From NCBI GenBank assembly GCA_035294305.1, contig DATGLD010000026.1, forward strand, positions 77,430 through 141,429: a DNA stretch of 64,000 nucleotides, read 5' to 3'. The position numbers and the translations under genes are program-made. Numbering within the stretch: the first letter of the stretch is position 1; every line of letters starts with the position of its first letter. The notes beneath the pieces were generated by a model, which saw nothing but the letters and a program-made list of their open reading frames with translations, ran no database searches and was not told the DNA's origin. Source of the DNA: DASRBN01 sp035294305. Lineage in GTDB: Bacteria > Chloroflexota > Ktedonobacteria > Ktedonobacterales > Ktedonobacteraceae. Positions 40,368 to 48,079 of this stretch are shown piece by piece.

Positions 40368-41723
40368 ATGATTAGAGATCGCGCTGAGAGAAGGATGTAT
40401 CGTAGAAGTCCGGGCCGCCAATACGGCTACGAGTATGATCCATTACATTCTTCCGGGCAGAGTCGCTCCGGTCAAATAGCACACACGGATGTTCTCCCAC
40501 AACGCGATGCATGGTCTTCTCAGGCAGTTGCTGGCGGTTCCGCCAATCCTCGCACTACCGGATTACTGGCTCCCCGTCCCGATCCGCGCCGCACGCGCCA
40601 GCTTTTGCGCCAGAATATCCTTGCCAGCAAATCAAAGTCGGCCCCGCTAGTTGAAACAGACCAGCCTGTTCCTGATATAAAGACGCGCTATCTTTCGCCG
40701 GGTGAAGATCAATATGGGTACGACGCGGAGCAGGACGATACGCTTTATAGCCGCCGCCGCGCGCGTTCTGTTCAGGGGTACTCCTCTCATTCGCGCGCCG
40801 GAAGCTACGGTGGAACCGAGCAAGACATGGTCGAGAGCGAGTATGAAGCTGAGGTTCCCGAATATCTTGACCCTGACCTTGGTATCGACGAAGACCAATA
40901 TAGAGATGAAGACCCGCTTGAACGGCGCCTGGTGAGGCCGGAGCCGCAGTACAGCAGGGCACCTTCGCGCCGCATCGATGACGAGTATGCGCCGGAGGTT
41001 TATGAGCGGGGAAGACGGCGCAGAGCACCGCTTGAGTATGACGAGTATGAAGAGGACTACGCTGGAGAAGATGCCTCTGCCGGTGAGGAACTAGAAGAGC
41101 GCCCAACTCCTCGCAAGAAGAAAAAGAAAGCGGTCTCGCGGCGCAAACTGCTATTGGGTGCCATCGCCCTTGGTGGCACAGCCGTCGCGGCCTATGAACT
41201 GGCTCCTCATGTCCCCGCCGCGCTTGAGAACGCCGGAACAAATATCGAACACCAGATTCAGGATGCCTTCAATCGCGGGGTTGCTGCCGGCGGGGAAGCG
41301 GTGCGCAAGGAATTCATCAATGCCCTGGATGATCTCGAGGGCGTTTCCCTCGATGCCGCTATCGGAGCGGCGAAACTCACGCGTACCGCGTACGATGTGT
41401 TCGTTTCTCCTATCGTCACGCTTTCCGCCACCATAGCCGGAGATTTTCTTTCGGCCATTAGCCTGGCGCTCCAGACCGGGCGGGGGTGGTTGGACAAAAT
41501 CAATTACGGCAGCGCAACGCTCGACGCGCTGCAGACCGTAGTGGATAGCTGGGTAAAGCAGGCCCATAATTTGCCCCAGCACTGGCAGGCTGCTACGGAT
41601 ACAGACCTGGACGGCGCCCAGTCTTACCTGCGAGCATTACAGAGAAAAATCCAGCAAGAACAGGCGCTTCTCAATGGCCAGGCGACTCCAACCGCAAAGC
41701 CTAAACCCTCATCGACACCTTAA
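40368..41723 (+). CDS. Membrane-anchored protein with long charged N-terminus, unknown function
   Basis: 451 residues, not recognised. The first 240 are disordered and strongly charged, rich in Arg, Glu, Tyr and Asp (EDQYGYDAEQDDTLYSRRRA). Then KKKKKAVSRRKLLLGAIALG-GTAVAAYELAP near residue 250 is one hydrophobic helix with a twin-arginine-like S-R-R-K-L-L-L-G start. About 150 helical residues follow (AGTNIEHQIQDAFNRGVAAG, EFINALDDLEGVSLDAAIGA) and a short Gln/Pro tail. GAGGAGAGGG precedes the ATG. It is divergent from a LysM-CHAP hydrolase, so an envelope role is possible. Confidence 0.7.
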   Translation: MIRDRAERRMYRRSPGRQYGYEYDPLHSSGQSRSGQIAHTDVLPQRDAWSSQAVAGGSANPRTTGLLAPRPDPRRTRQLLRQNILASKSKSAPLVETDQPVPDIKTRYLSPGEDQYGYDAEQDDTLYSRRRARSVQGYSSHSRAGSYGGTEQDMVESEYEAEVPEYLDPDLGIDEDQYRDEDPLERRLVRPEPQYSRAPSRRIDDEYAPEVYERGRRRRAPLEYDEYEEDYAGEDASAGEELEERPTPRKKKKKAVSRRKLLLGAIALGGTAVAAYELAPHVPAALENAGTNIEHQIQDAFNRGVAAGGEAVRKEFINALDDLEGVSLDAAIGAAKLTRTAYDVFVSPIVTLSATIAGDFLSAISLALQTGRGWLDKINYGSATLDALQTVVDSWVKQAHNLPQHWQAATDTDLDGAQSYLRALQRKIQQEQALLNGQATPTAKPKPSSTP

Positions 41724-42083
41724 ACAATAGTGTTCCGTTCTCTAGGCTGATGAAATTTTCCCACTCAAGGAGAATTACTGTAGAGACAATGGCTTGTCCT
41801 TGTCCTTGCCGGCGTTTCAGGACAGGTACCAGGCACTGTTCCTACTTGACTTCCCAGTGTACACAAGTTACCATTACGAATAATAGCTCTTCCTGTCCCA
41901 TTTCAGCTGGCAGCGGCCGTTTGAAATGGAACGTTCAACAGGTCAGGCTACCTAGAAAGGAGAGGCGAAAAACTTACCCCCTAATTTTCATCTACCTGTG
42001 TCAATCTCGTACGTATTGCTTTCGTTCACCTGAGCGTTAACGACAACTGTCAGCTTTACGGAATTATTGAGGAGGTTTCACAC
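41724..42083 (+). promoter_or_regulatory. Leader region of the amino-acid permease
   Basis: No gene. A GGACAGG...GTTCCTAC repeat (41820-41846) runs directly into a -35 box TTGACT (41846-41851), 17 nt, TACCAT (41869-41874). The leader then has CCATTTCA/TGAAATGG (41898-41905, 41922-41929). TTGACTTCCCAG is shared with the ABC-F promoter. Confidence 0.45.
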
Positions 42084-43619
42084 ATGGCAACAACTGCTGA
42101 AAGCGGCAGTGGCAGCGGCGAAGTCCTGCGTTCCGAGCGCATCGCGGGCGGTATTCTCCCCAAGGTTTTGAACTCCTTCGACATGGTCGCCATCTTTGTA
42201 GCGATCGTCCTTTTCATCAGTAACTCGGCGGTGGCGACCGCAATTAACGGCGCTCCCACGGGGGGAGCGGCCTACGTCTACTGGATCCTGGGTTTTATCA
42301 CATTCCTCATCCCGGGCGCCATCGTAACCGGGCAGCTTGGCTTGATGTTCCCCGGCGAAGGCTCTATTTATGTGTGGACAAACAAAGCTTTCGGGGCATT
42401 CCTGGGCTTTTTCGCGGGATTCTGCGCCTGGTGGCCAGGCGTGCTGGTGATGATCGCCACCGGTGATGTCGTCGTATCACTGATCCAACAACTTGGTGGT
42501 CAGTTCAACGCCAGCCTGCTGGCGGATCCTTGGTCGCAGGGATTGGTGATCATTCTGGTGATCGCTTTCTCGTTCTTCATGTCCGTGCTGCGCTTTCGCG
42601 TCACGCAGAACTTTGTCAACATCGTCTTTGTCGCCTATGGAGGGGCGATCGTGCTGATCGGCCTGGCGGCTGTCCTCTGGTTGGTGACGGGTCACGCTTC
42701 AAACACGAATTTCTCAACGAGCTGGCTGCCCAGTGGTTCGACCGCCTCGCTCTATGGCCTGATCATCCTGGCGCTGCTAGGCATTGAGGTACCCCTGAAC
42801 ATGGGGGTTGAGATCACCAATAGCCGTTCAATCACTCGTTATCTGCTATGGGGATCGGTAGTTGTAATGGCAGCCTATCTGATCGGCACCTTCGGCGTGC
42901 AAATCGCCGTGCCGCTCAAAGACCAGCCCAATCCCTCGGCCATCGCGGAAGCCGTGCAACTGGGCTTTGGAGGCGCCGGTAAAGTGCTCGGTGTGCTTGT
43001 CAACCTGATCTTCATCGGTTTCTTCATCTTCAACACCGTCGTCTACAACTATTCCTTCGGTCGCTTGCTCTTCGTCTCCGGCCTGGATCGTCGCCTGCCG
43101 ACGGTGATGAGCAAGGTCAATGCGAACCGCGTACCCTGGGTGGCGGTGCTGGTACAAAGCATCATCTCCGCGTTCTTCACCGCTCTGGCCTTTATCATCA
43201 TGCCCTATACCCTGAAGACCGGCTTTGAACCCGCTGACCTCTCTACCGTTGTCTACGACATCCTGCAAGCGGCTGTAACTGTTATCTGGTGTGTCTCGAT
43301 GGTGGTCCTGTTCATTGATGTGATCATCATTCGCTACAAGTATCATGATGTTTTCAGTCGCATCCGGCTTGCGCCAGACTGGGTATTCTATGTCTGTTCG
43401 GTCGTAGGCCTGTTCGCGACCGGCTTCGGGGTCTACGTGACGTTCACCAATCCCTGGACCGGCCTGCTCACGAATAGCCAGTGGGACCTGTGGATTGGAG
43501 GGATCGGCATTCTGTCGCTGCTGATAGGCGCGGTACTTTTCTTTGTGGGTCAGGCCACAATCCGCTCCAATGTCAGTGACGAGGAGGTTATCGCCCAGGT
43601 GACGGGCAGTAATACATAA
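42084..43619 (+). CDS. APC-family amino-acid permease
   Basis: 511 residues, about 12-14 transmembrane helices of the amino acid-polyamine-organocation superfamily. The N-terminal ERIAGGILPKVLNSFDMVAI and GGAAYVYWILGFITFLIPGA, with TGQLGLMFPGEGSIYVWTNK, carry the unwound helix-1 and the FPGEGSIYVW region typical of the family. Later helices include GIEVPLNMGVEITNSRS. GAGGAGG lies 9 nt before the ATG. It stands alone and ends in a large hairpin shared with ftsH. Substrate cannot be read. Confidence 0.9.
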   Translation: MATTAESGSGSGEVLRSERIAGGILPKVLNSFDMVAIFVAIVLFISNSAVATAINGAPTGGAAYVYWILGFITFLIPGAIVTGQLGLMFPGEGSIYVWTNKAFGAFLGFFAGFCAWWPGVLVMIATGDVVVSLIQQLGGQFNASLLADPWSQGLVIILVIAFSFFMSVLRFRVTQNFVNIVFVAYGGAIVLIGLAAVLWLVTGHASNTNFSTSWLPSGSTASLYGLIILALLGIEVPLNMGVEITNSRSITRYLLWGSVVVMAAYLIGTFGVQIAVPLKDQPNPSAIAEAVQLGFGGAGKVLGVLVNLIFIGFFIFNTVVYNYSFGRLLFVSGLDRRLPTVMSKVNANRVPWVAVLVQSIISAFFTALAFIIMPYTLKTGFEPADLSTVVYDILQAAVTVIWCVSMVVLFIDVIIIRYKYHDVFSRIRLAPDWVFYVCSVVGLFATGFGVYVTFTNPWTGLLTNSQWDLWIGGIGILSLLIGAVLFFVGQATIRSNVSDEEVIAQVTGSNT

Positions 43620-43688
43620 AGCAGAGTTGGATAAAAAAATCGCGGGCCGATTACCTGGCCCGCGATTTTTTTATCCAACTCTGCTTTA
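43617..43688. terminator. Perfect 32-bp-stem palindrome carrying both stop codons
   Basis: Arms 43617-43648 and 43657-43688 are exact inverse complements with an 8-nt loop. Each outer end is TAA: the left is the permease stop, the right (minus strand) is the ftsH stop. The stem includes A7/T7 and CGCGGGCC, so each direction has a GC hairpin followed by a T-run: a symmetrical bidirectional terminator. Confidence 0.9.
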
Positions 43689-45680
43689 CCTGTACGAAGC
43701 CGGGGCCGAGTTGATAGCGCCCGTCTCCTCCATGATTTGCCGCAGTTGCTTCGCGTCGAGGGTTTCCTGCAAGCGCAGGGCCTGAGCGATACGATCAAGA
43801 GTCTCGCGATGCTCTGTCAGCAGGCCGACGGCGCGATCATAGGCCCATCTGACGATGCGATTGACCTCTTCGTCGATGATCGCCGCGGTCTTCTCGCTAT
43901 ACTCGCGTGAGCCATTAGCCAGCGGCGTTCCCGCGAATGGATCCTCGCGCTCGCTGAACGAGATGGTACCCAGTCGCTCGCTCATACCCCAGCGGGTAAC
44001 CATCTGGCGGGCAATGGCGGTGACGCGCTGCAGGTCGTTTTCCGCGCCCGTCGTGATATGGCCAATTGCCACCTCCTCGGCGGCACGCCCGCCCAGGGCA
44101 GTCACTAACTGCGCCTCAAGATACTCCTTCGAGTAGTTATAGCGATCATCCAGCGGCGTATACTGCGTCACGCCGAGCGCCTGGCCGCGCGGCACAATCG
44201 TCACCTTACTGACGGGATCGACGTACTGGGTCAGCAGGCCGGTCAGGGCATGTCCACCTTCGTGATAGGCCACCACTTGCAAATCCTGGTCGCTCAACAC
44301 GAGCGGGCGTTCCGCACCGAGCAGGATCTTATCCAGGGCTTCGTCGAAGCACGCCTGCGTCACGGCATCCAGGTTGCGGCGGGCCGCCAGCAGGGCCGCC
44401 TCGTTCACCAGGTTGGCCAGGTCCGCGCCAACCATGCCGGGTGTCGCGCGCGCAATAGTGATGAGGTCGACATCTTTTGCCAGAGGCACATTGCGCGTAT
44501 GAATCTTCAGAATGGCCAGCCGGCCATTCCAGTCCGGGCGATCCACCGTCACGCGCCGGTCGAAACGGCCTGGGCGCAAGAGGGCCTTATCAAGACCGTC
44601 CGGACGGTTGGTCGCTGCGATAACCACCACGGCCTGGCGCACATCGAACCCATCCATTTCCACGAGCAGCTGGTTCAGCGTCTGCTCGCGCTCATCGTTA
44701 CTATTGATGCTGGAGCCGCGCTGGCGACCGACGGCATCGATTTCGTCGATGAAGATGATGCTGGGCGATGCTTTCTTGGCCTGGTCAAACAAATCGCGCA
44801 CGCGGCTGGCGCCAACGCCTACCAGCACTTCCACAAACTCGGAGCCGCTGATGGAGAAGAACGGCACACCGGCCTCGCCAGCAACCGCGCGCGCCAGCAA
44901 CGTCTTGCCGGTTCCAGGAGGGCCGACCAGCAGCACCCCACGCGGAATCTTTCCGCCGAGCCGCTGGAACTTGTTGGGCGTCCTCAAGTACTCAACCACT
45001 TCGATGAGATCGTTCTTGGCCTCATCGACGCCCGCGACATCCGCAAATGTCGTACTCGGCCTATCTTCCAGCACGACTTTCGCGCGGCTCTTGCCGAAGC
45101 TGAAGATGTTCTGCTGCCCGGCAGATGCGCGGCGGAAGATAAAGAAAAAGATCCCAAACACCAGCACCCACGGTAAGACGTTAATCAAAAGGGTGACTAG
45201 CAGATTGTTATCGGGAGGGGGTACCGCCTTGTAACTCACATGATACTGGTTCAACAGCGTCACCAGGTTGGGATCGCCGTTGGGCAGTTGAGTGAAGTGG
45301 AAGCTGGTTCCTGTCTTCTGATTGCCGCTCGCATCGGTAATCGTCTGCGTCGTCTTAAAATCGCCATTGACATCCTGGCCCTGGAAGGTCACATCTTTGA
45401 CATTCCCCGCTTTCACCTCCTGGTAGAAGGTACTATAGGGTATTTCAATGGCGTTTGGATTGCTGGAGCTTGAGCCGGGATTAAAGAAGTATTGAAACAG
45501 ATACCAGCCCAGCAGCACCACGCCAACGATAATCAGCGAACGCACGATGAGTGACATGTTTGATTTTCGCGGATTATTATTGCCATTTCCGTTGTTATTG
45601 CCCCCAGTATTGGGAGGCAGGGGATTCGGCCCCCCATCGTTGGGGTTCCTTTGGTACATATAGAGAGCCTGAGCATCCAT
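43686..45680 (-). CDS. ftsH: ATP-dependent zinc metalloprotease FtsH
   Basis: Membrane-bound AAA+ protease for quality control of membrane proteins, about 664 residues. Order: Asn/Pro-rich N-terminus (NTGGNNNGNGNNNPRKSN), helix SLIVRSLIIVGVVLLGWYLF, periplasmic domain, second helix LLINVLPWVLVFGIFFFIF, AAA domain with Walker A GPPGTGKTLLARAVAGEAG and SRH ATNRPDGLDKALLRPGRFDR, and protease domain with zinc site VAYHEGGHALTG. The site is HEGGH rather than the usual HEAGH, which keeps both histidines and Glu. ATG 45680 is the likely start; the frame to 45773 lacks a site. Promoter TTGAGA-17-TACAAT at 45770-45742. Confidence 0.95.
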   Translation of the reverse strand: MDAQALYMYQRNPNDGGPNPLPPNTGGNNNGNGNNNPRKSNMSLIVRSLIIVGVVLLGWYLFQYFFNPGSSSSNPNAIEIPYSTFYQEVKAGNVKDVTFQGQDVNGDFKTTQTITDASGNQKTGTSFHFTQLPNGDPNLVTLLNQYHVSYKAVPPPDNNLLVTLLINVLPWVLVFGIFFFIFRRASAGQQNIFSFGKSRAKVVLEDRPSTTFADVAGVDEAKNDLIEVVEYLRTPNKFQRLGGKIPRGVLLVGPPGTGKTLLARAVAGEAGVPFFSISGSEFVEVLVGVGASRVRDLFDQAKKASPSIIFIDEIDAVGRQRGSSINSNDEREQTLNQLLVEMDGFDVRQAVVVIAATNRPDGLDKALLRPGRFDRRVTVDRPDWNGRLAILKIHTRNVPLAKDVDLITIARATPGMVGADLANLVNEAALLAARRNLDAVTQACFDEALDKILLGAERPLVLSDQDLQVVAYHEGGHALTGLLTQYVDPVSKVTIVPRGQALGVTQYTPLDDRYNYSKEYLEAQLVTALGGRAAEEVAIGHITTGAENDLQRVTAIARQMVTRWGMSERLGTISFSEREDPFAGTPLANGSREYSEKTAAIIDEEVNRIVRWAYDRAVGLLTEHRETLDRIAQALRLQETLDAKQLRQIMEETGAINSAPASYR

Positions 45681-46199
45681 AGATTCAGACCTGCTTTCTT
45701 TGGAATCGAAGACCACCTGGGATAAAGCTTTGTAATGTTTTATTGTATCGCATGTGCCAGAGCATCTCAACAATTGCTATCTGGAAATAGCTGTTGCCAT
45801 GCAGCAGAAAATTCCCGCATGTATACTATAGGTACGCTACAGATACGTTTCAGATTACCAGAAGTTACATCTTCTGGCAATTTCCGGGCGAGACTGCTAA
45901 TTTGCCTGCCGTTTTAGGCCTATAATGTCGTATGCTTCTAATTATAGGACGTTCCAGGTTAGAAAAATGTAGATGAATCGTGTCAATACAGTATATCACG
46001 CCGCAAGGGAAAGCAGCCCGTCCTGAAGCAAAGCATCTCTGGCCGACTTCTGGGCAATCACCAAGGTCAGGCGACTGAAAAGTCGAGGCATGGGAGGTCA
46101 AATGGTGGACCTCCCAAGATGGAACTTTTAAATCGCGCTGTCACCAGGGTCATCGAGAGTTGACAGGTCGCAAATGTTGTTGTATGATATGGGAACCGG
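45681..46199. other. Gap between ftsH and tRNA genes
   Basis: Contains the ftsH promoter on the minus strand (TTGAGA 45765-45770, 17 nt, TACAAT 45742-45747) and the tRNA promoter at its right end. No further gene was seen. Confidence 0.55.
46160..46188 (+). promoter_or_regulatory. Consensus promoter of the tandem tRNA-fMet genes
   Basis: TTGACA (46160-46165), 17 nt, TATGAT (46183-46188), 11 nt before the first tRNA. Confidence 0.75.
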
Positions 46200-46272
46200 C
46201 GCGGGGTGGAGCAGTGGTTAGCTCGTTGGGCTCATAACCCAAAGGTCGGAGGTTCGAATCCTCCCCCCGCTA
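46200..46272 (+). tRNA. Initiator tRNA-fMet (CAT), copy 1
   Basis: Cloverleaf with acceptor CGCGGGG/CCCCGCT, D arm GAGC-AGTGGTTA-GCTC, anticodon arm TTGGG-CTCATAA-CCCAA, T arm GGAGG-TTCGAAT-CCTCC. The unpaired 1-72 (C-U) and the GGG/CCC of the anticodon stem mark an initiator. CCA not encoded. Confidence 0.93.
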
Positions 46273-46309
46273 CTAAGCACCCCTAAAAGAAAAGGCCGGT
46301 AAACATTGA

Positions 46310-46382
46310 CGCGGGATAGAGCAGTGGTTAGCTCGTCGGGCTCATAACCCGGAGGTCGCAGGTTCGAATCCTGTTCCCGCTA
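46310..46382 (+). tRNA. Initiator tRNA-fMet (CAT), copy 2
   Basis: Acceptor CGCGGGA/TCCCGCT with C-U at 1-72, anticodon arm TCGGG-CTCATAA-CCCGG, T arm GCAGG-TTCGAAT-CCTGT. Also initiator-type. CTTTTTTT directly after it is a terminator T-run. It differs from copy 1 in acceptor and T stems. Confidence 0.92.
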
Positions 46383-46672
46383 CTTTTTTTGCCTAGTTCC
46401 GCTTACAGAGCAAAGAGCTATAACATTCGTTGCTCACCAGTCCTCAAGCTATCCTTTATTCCTTTGCAGGGTGATTTATACCTTGCTGGTAGCAACACAG
46501 CTTTCGTTCAGTGTAGTTATCCAGCGTATGCTTCATCCCCAATATACCTGTTAAGCGGCGGGCAACAGCAAGGTGGGATATCTTTGGAATGGCTTAGCCC
46601 AAAAAGAAGAAGTTGGGGGAGAAGAACAACCAGAAAAAGGGAATACAGCATGCAGCAGACGATGAATTGTAG

Positions 46673-46745
46673 TAGCGGTGACAGGATTCGAACCTGTGAC
46701 GCTCGGCTTATGAGTCCGATGCTCTACCGACTGAGCTACACCGCC
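46673..46745 (-). tRNA. tRNA with CAT anticodon (elongator Met, or Ile2)
   Basis: Acceptor GGCGGTG/CACCGCT (G-U at 1-72), D arm GCTC-AGTCGGTA-GAGC, anticodon arm TCGGA-CTCATAA-GCCGA with an A-G mismatch next to the loop, T arm ACAGG-TTCGAAT-CCTGT. Lacks initiator features. A minus-strand extended -10 (TGCTAAAAT) is at 46754-46762. Confidence 0.85.
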
Positions 46746-46782
46746 ATGCTTGCATTTTAGCATACGTGTCAAGGGGTCGTCT

Positions 46783-46909
46783 CTGCCATCCACTCATAAT
46801 TCTTGCAGCGGGCCTACGGCCCGTCAGGACGGGAGGGGAAGCAAGCGGGGACACCTCGCACCCCGGCAGGGGTGAAACCCCTGCACCCCGAGTTATGAGT
46901 GGATGTCAG
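46783..46909. mobile_element. 127-bp MITE-like element, second full copy
   Basis: Same length and 17-bp ends as the copy in the NADAR gene; interior differs at few positions. Flanks GTCGTCT and GAAGTCT agree at 5 of 7 bases, so the target duplication is blurred or was never exact. It lies directly upstream of the minus-strand tRNA promoter. Confidence 0.82.
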
Positions 46910-47002
46910 GAAGTCTACAGCATAAACTTAGACACTTATTGCTCTCACGAGGACAGCAGATCTAAACTTGCTGTCCTCTCTTCATAAGGTCGCCACTTCG
47001 AC

Positions 47003-47431
47003 CTACATCCCATTGAGAATCCGCTGCTTTTCGGCCTGGAACTCCTCGTCGGTCAGGACGCCGGATTCGCGTAGCTGGCCGAGCTGCCTGAGTTGGGCAA
47101 TTCTATTGTCTGCCGGGCTGTTTGCGGGCGCCTGGTAGGGCTGCTGGTATTGTTGCGCGGGTTGCTGCTGGTACTGCGGCGGATAGGGCTGCTGGTACTG
47201 CGGATACTGTTGTTGATATTGCTGCTGCGCGGAGCTTCTGGCGTTTCTACCGACCAGGTAGCCCAGGCCGCCTGCCATTACACTATCCAGCAGCGTGCCC
47301 ATACCACCCCCCAGGCCGTAACCGCCTATACCGCCAATAGGCAACAATGGAAAACCTCTTCTGCGCACCATGAACGGCCCTCCCATAAATGGGCCTCCCA
47401 TGAAACCTCTCTCAAACCTGTGATGATACAT
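47003..47431 (-). CDS. SHOCT-domain protein
   Basis: 142 residues. A glycine-rich start with two GGPFM units and FPLLPIGGIGGYGLGGGMG, one weak hydrophobic stretch, a Gln/Tyr/Pro-rich middle (QQQYQQQYPQYQQPYPPQYQ) and the C-terminal SHOCT domain IAQLRQLGQLRESGVLTDEE-FQAEKQRIL. SHOCT domains are short oligomerisation modules. It follows the DUF6325 gene by 45 bp on the same strand, a pairing common in this bacterial group. Confidence 0.85.
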   Translation of the reverse strand: MYHHRFERGFMGGPFMGGPFMVRRRGFPLLPIGGIGGYGLGGGMGTLLDSVMAGGLGYLVGRNARSSAQQQYQQQYPQYQQPYPPQYQQQPAQQYQQPYQAPANSPADNRIAQLRQLGQLRESGVLTDEEFQAEKQRILNGM

Positions 47432-47475
47432 TATTTACCTCCTTCCGCTATATTTCTTGTAGTGTTAATTTGAGC

Positions 47476-47922
47476 CTACTGTTGCTGAGCTTGCTGCCGG
47501 GCCGCCGCCAGTTCCTGTTCGAGCTGTTCGAGGGAACCACGTGGCACCATTCCCCCGATGAAGACTTGCGCGTTAGCGCGATCGACCGCTGCTTGCAAGC
47601 GGTCGATCCAGGAGTGCTCCAGCAATACAATCACTGCCGGGGTATCCATGGGGATGGCGTTGCTGAGCGTCACGATATCTTCCGGCGTGATTACCCCCAT
47701 CAGACTGTCCCTGATAGAGCCAAGATTTGACACCTCGGCATCAGTCAAATCGTGTACTTCCAGCGCCGAGATAGTGCCGCCGGCATTCTTCCTGACAAAA
47801 ACCAGGTCAACAACGCGGATCAGCCCGTTTTCCTGAATGGCATTGAGTTCGGGCAAAATCTCGCTCATGAACTGATTGCCCGGAGCTCCGATAACGAGAT
47901 ATTCAAGTGGACCTACAGGCAT
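47476..47922 (-). CDS. DUF6325 family protein
   Basis: 148 residues. MPVGPLEYLVIGAPGNQF, LNAIQENGLIRVVDLVFVRK and AVIVLLEHSWIDRLQAAVDR follow the DUF6325 (DUF1269-like) pattern, and a Gln/Ala-rich coiled tail ends the protein. AAGGAGGAAG lies before ATG 47922; the frame to 47982 is unsupported. Function unknown; in relatives it is found beside SHOCT proteins, as here. A soluble stress-related protein is a common guess, not supported by anything in the sequence. Confidence 0.82.
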   Translation of the reverse strand: MPVGPLEYLVIGAPGNQFMSEILPELNAIQENGLIRVVDLVFVRKNAGGTISALEVHDLTDAEVSNLGSIRDSLMGVITPEDIVTLSNAIPMDTPAVIVLLEHSWIDRLQAAVDRANAQVFIGGMVPRGSLEQLEQELAAARQQAQQQ

Positions 47923-48079
47923 ATACTTCCTCCTTTTGTCCCAATATAGAATGTTCTCCAGGGCGCGCGCCCCTTCGCACACCGGTATCTTCTTAGATCA
48001 GAACCTGTCTTCCTGTAATTAATACGGATGATTAAGGGGCAAGTTTCGGCCAACGCAGTACTATTTGATAGGAGGGAAC

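Noticed and set aside
44250..45234. Plus-strand open frames of 240-308 codons opposite ftsH
   Set aside because: Antisense shadows of the FtsH ATPase domain.
45865..46101. 78-codon minus-strand frame between ftsH and the tRNAs
   Set aside because: No ribosome-binding site or family; composition is intergenic.
46389..46760. 123-codon plus-strand frame over the minus-strand tRNA
   Set aside because: Runs through a tRNA gene and has no coding character.
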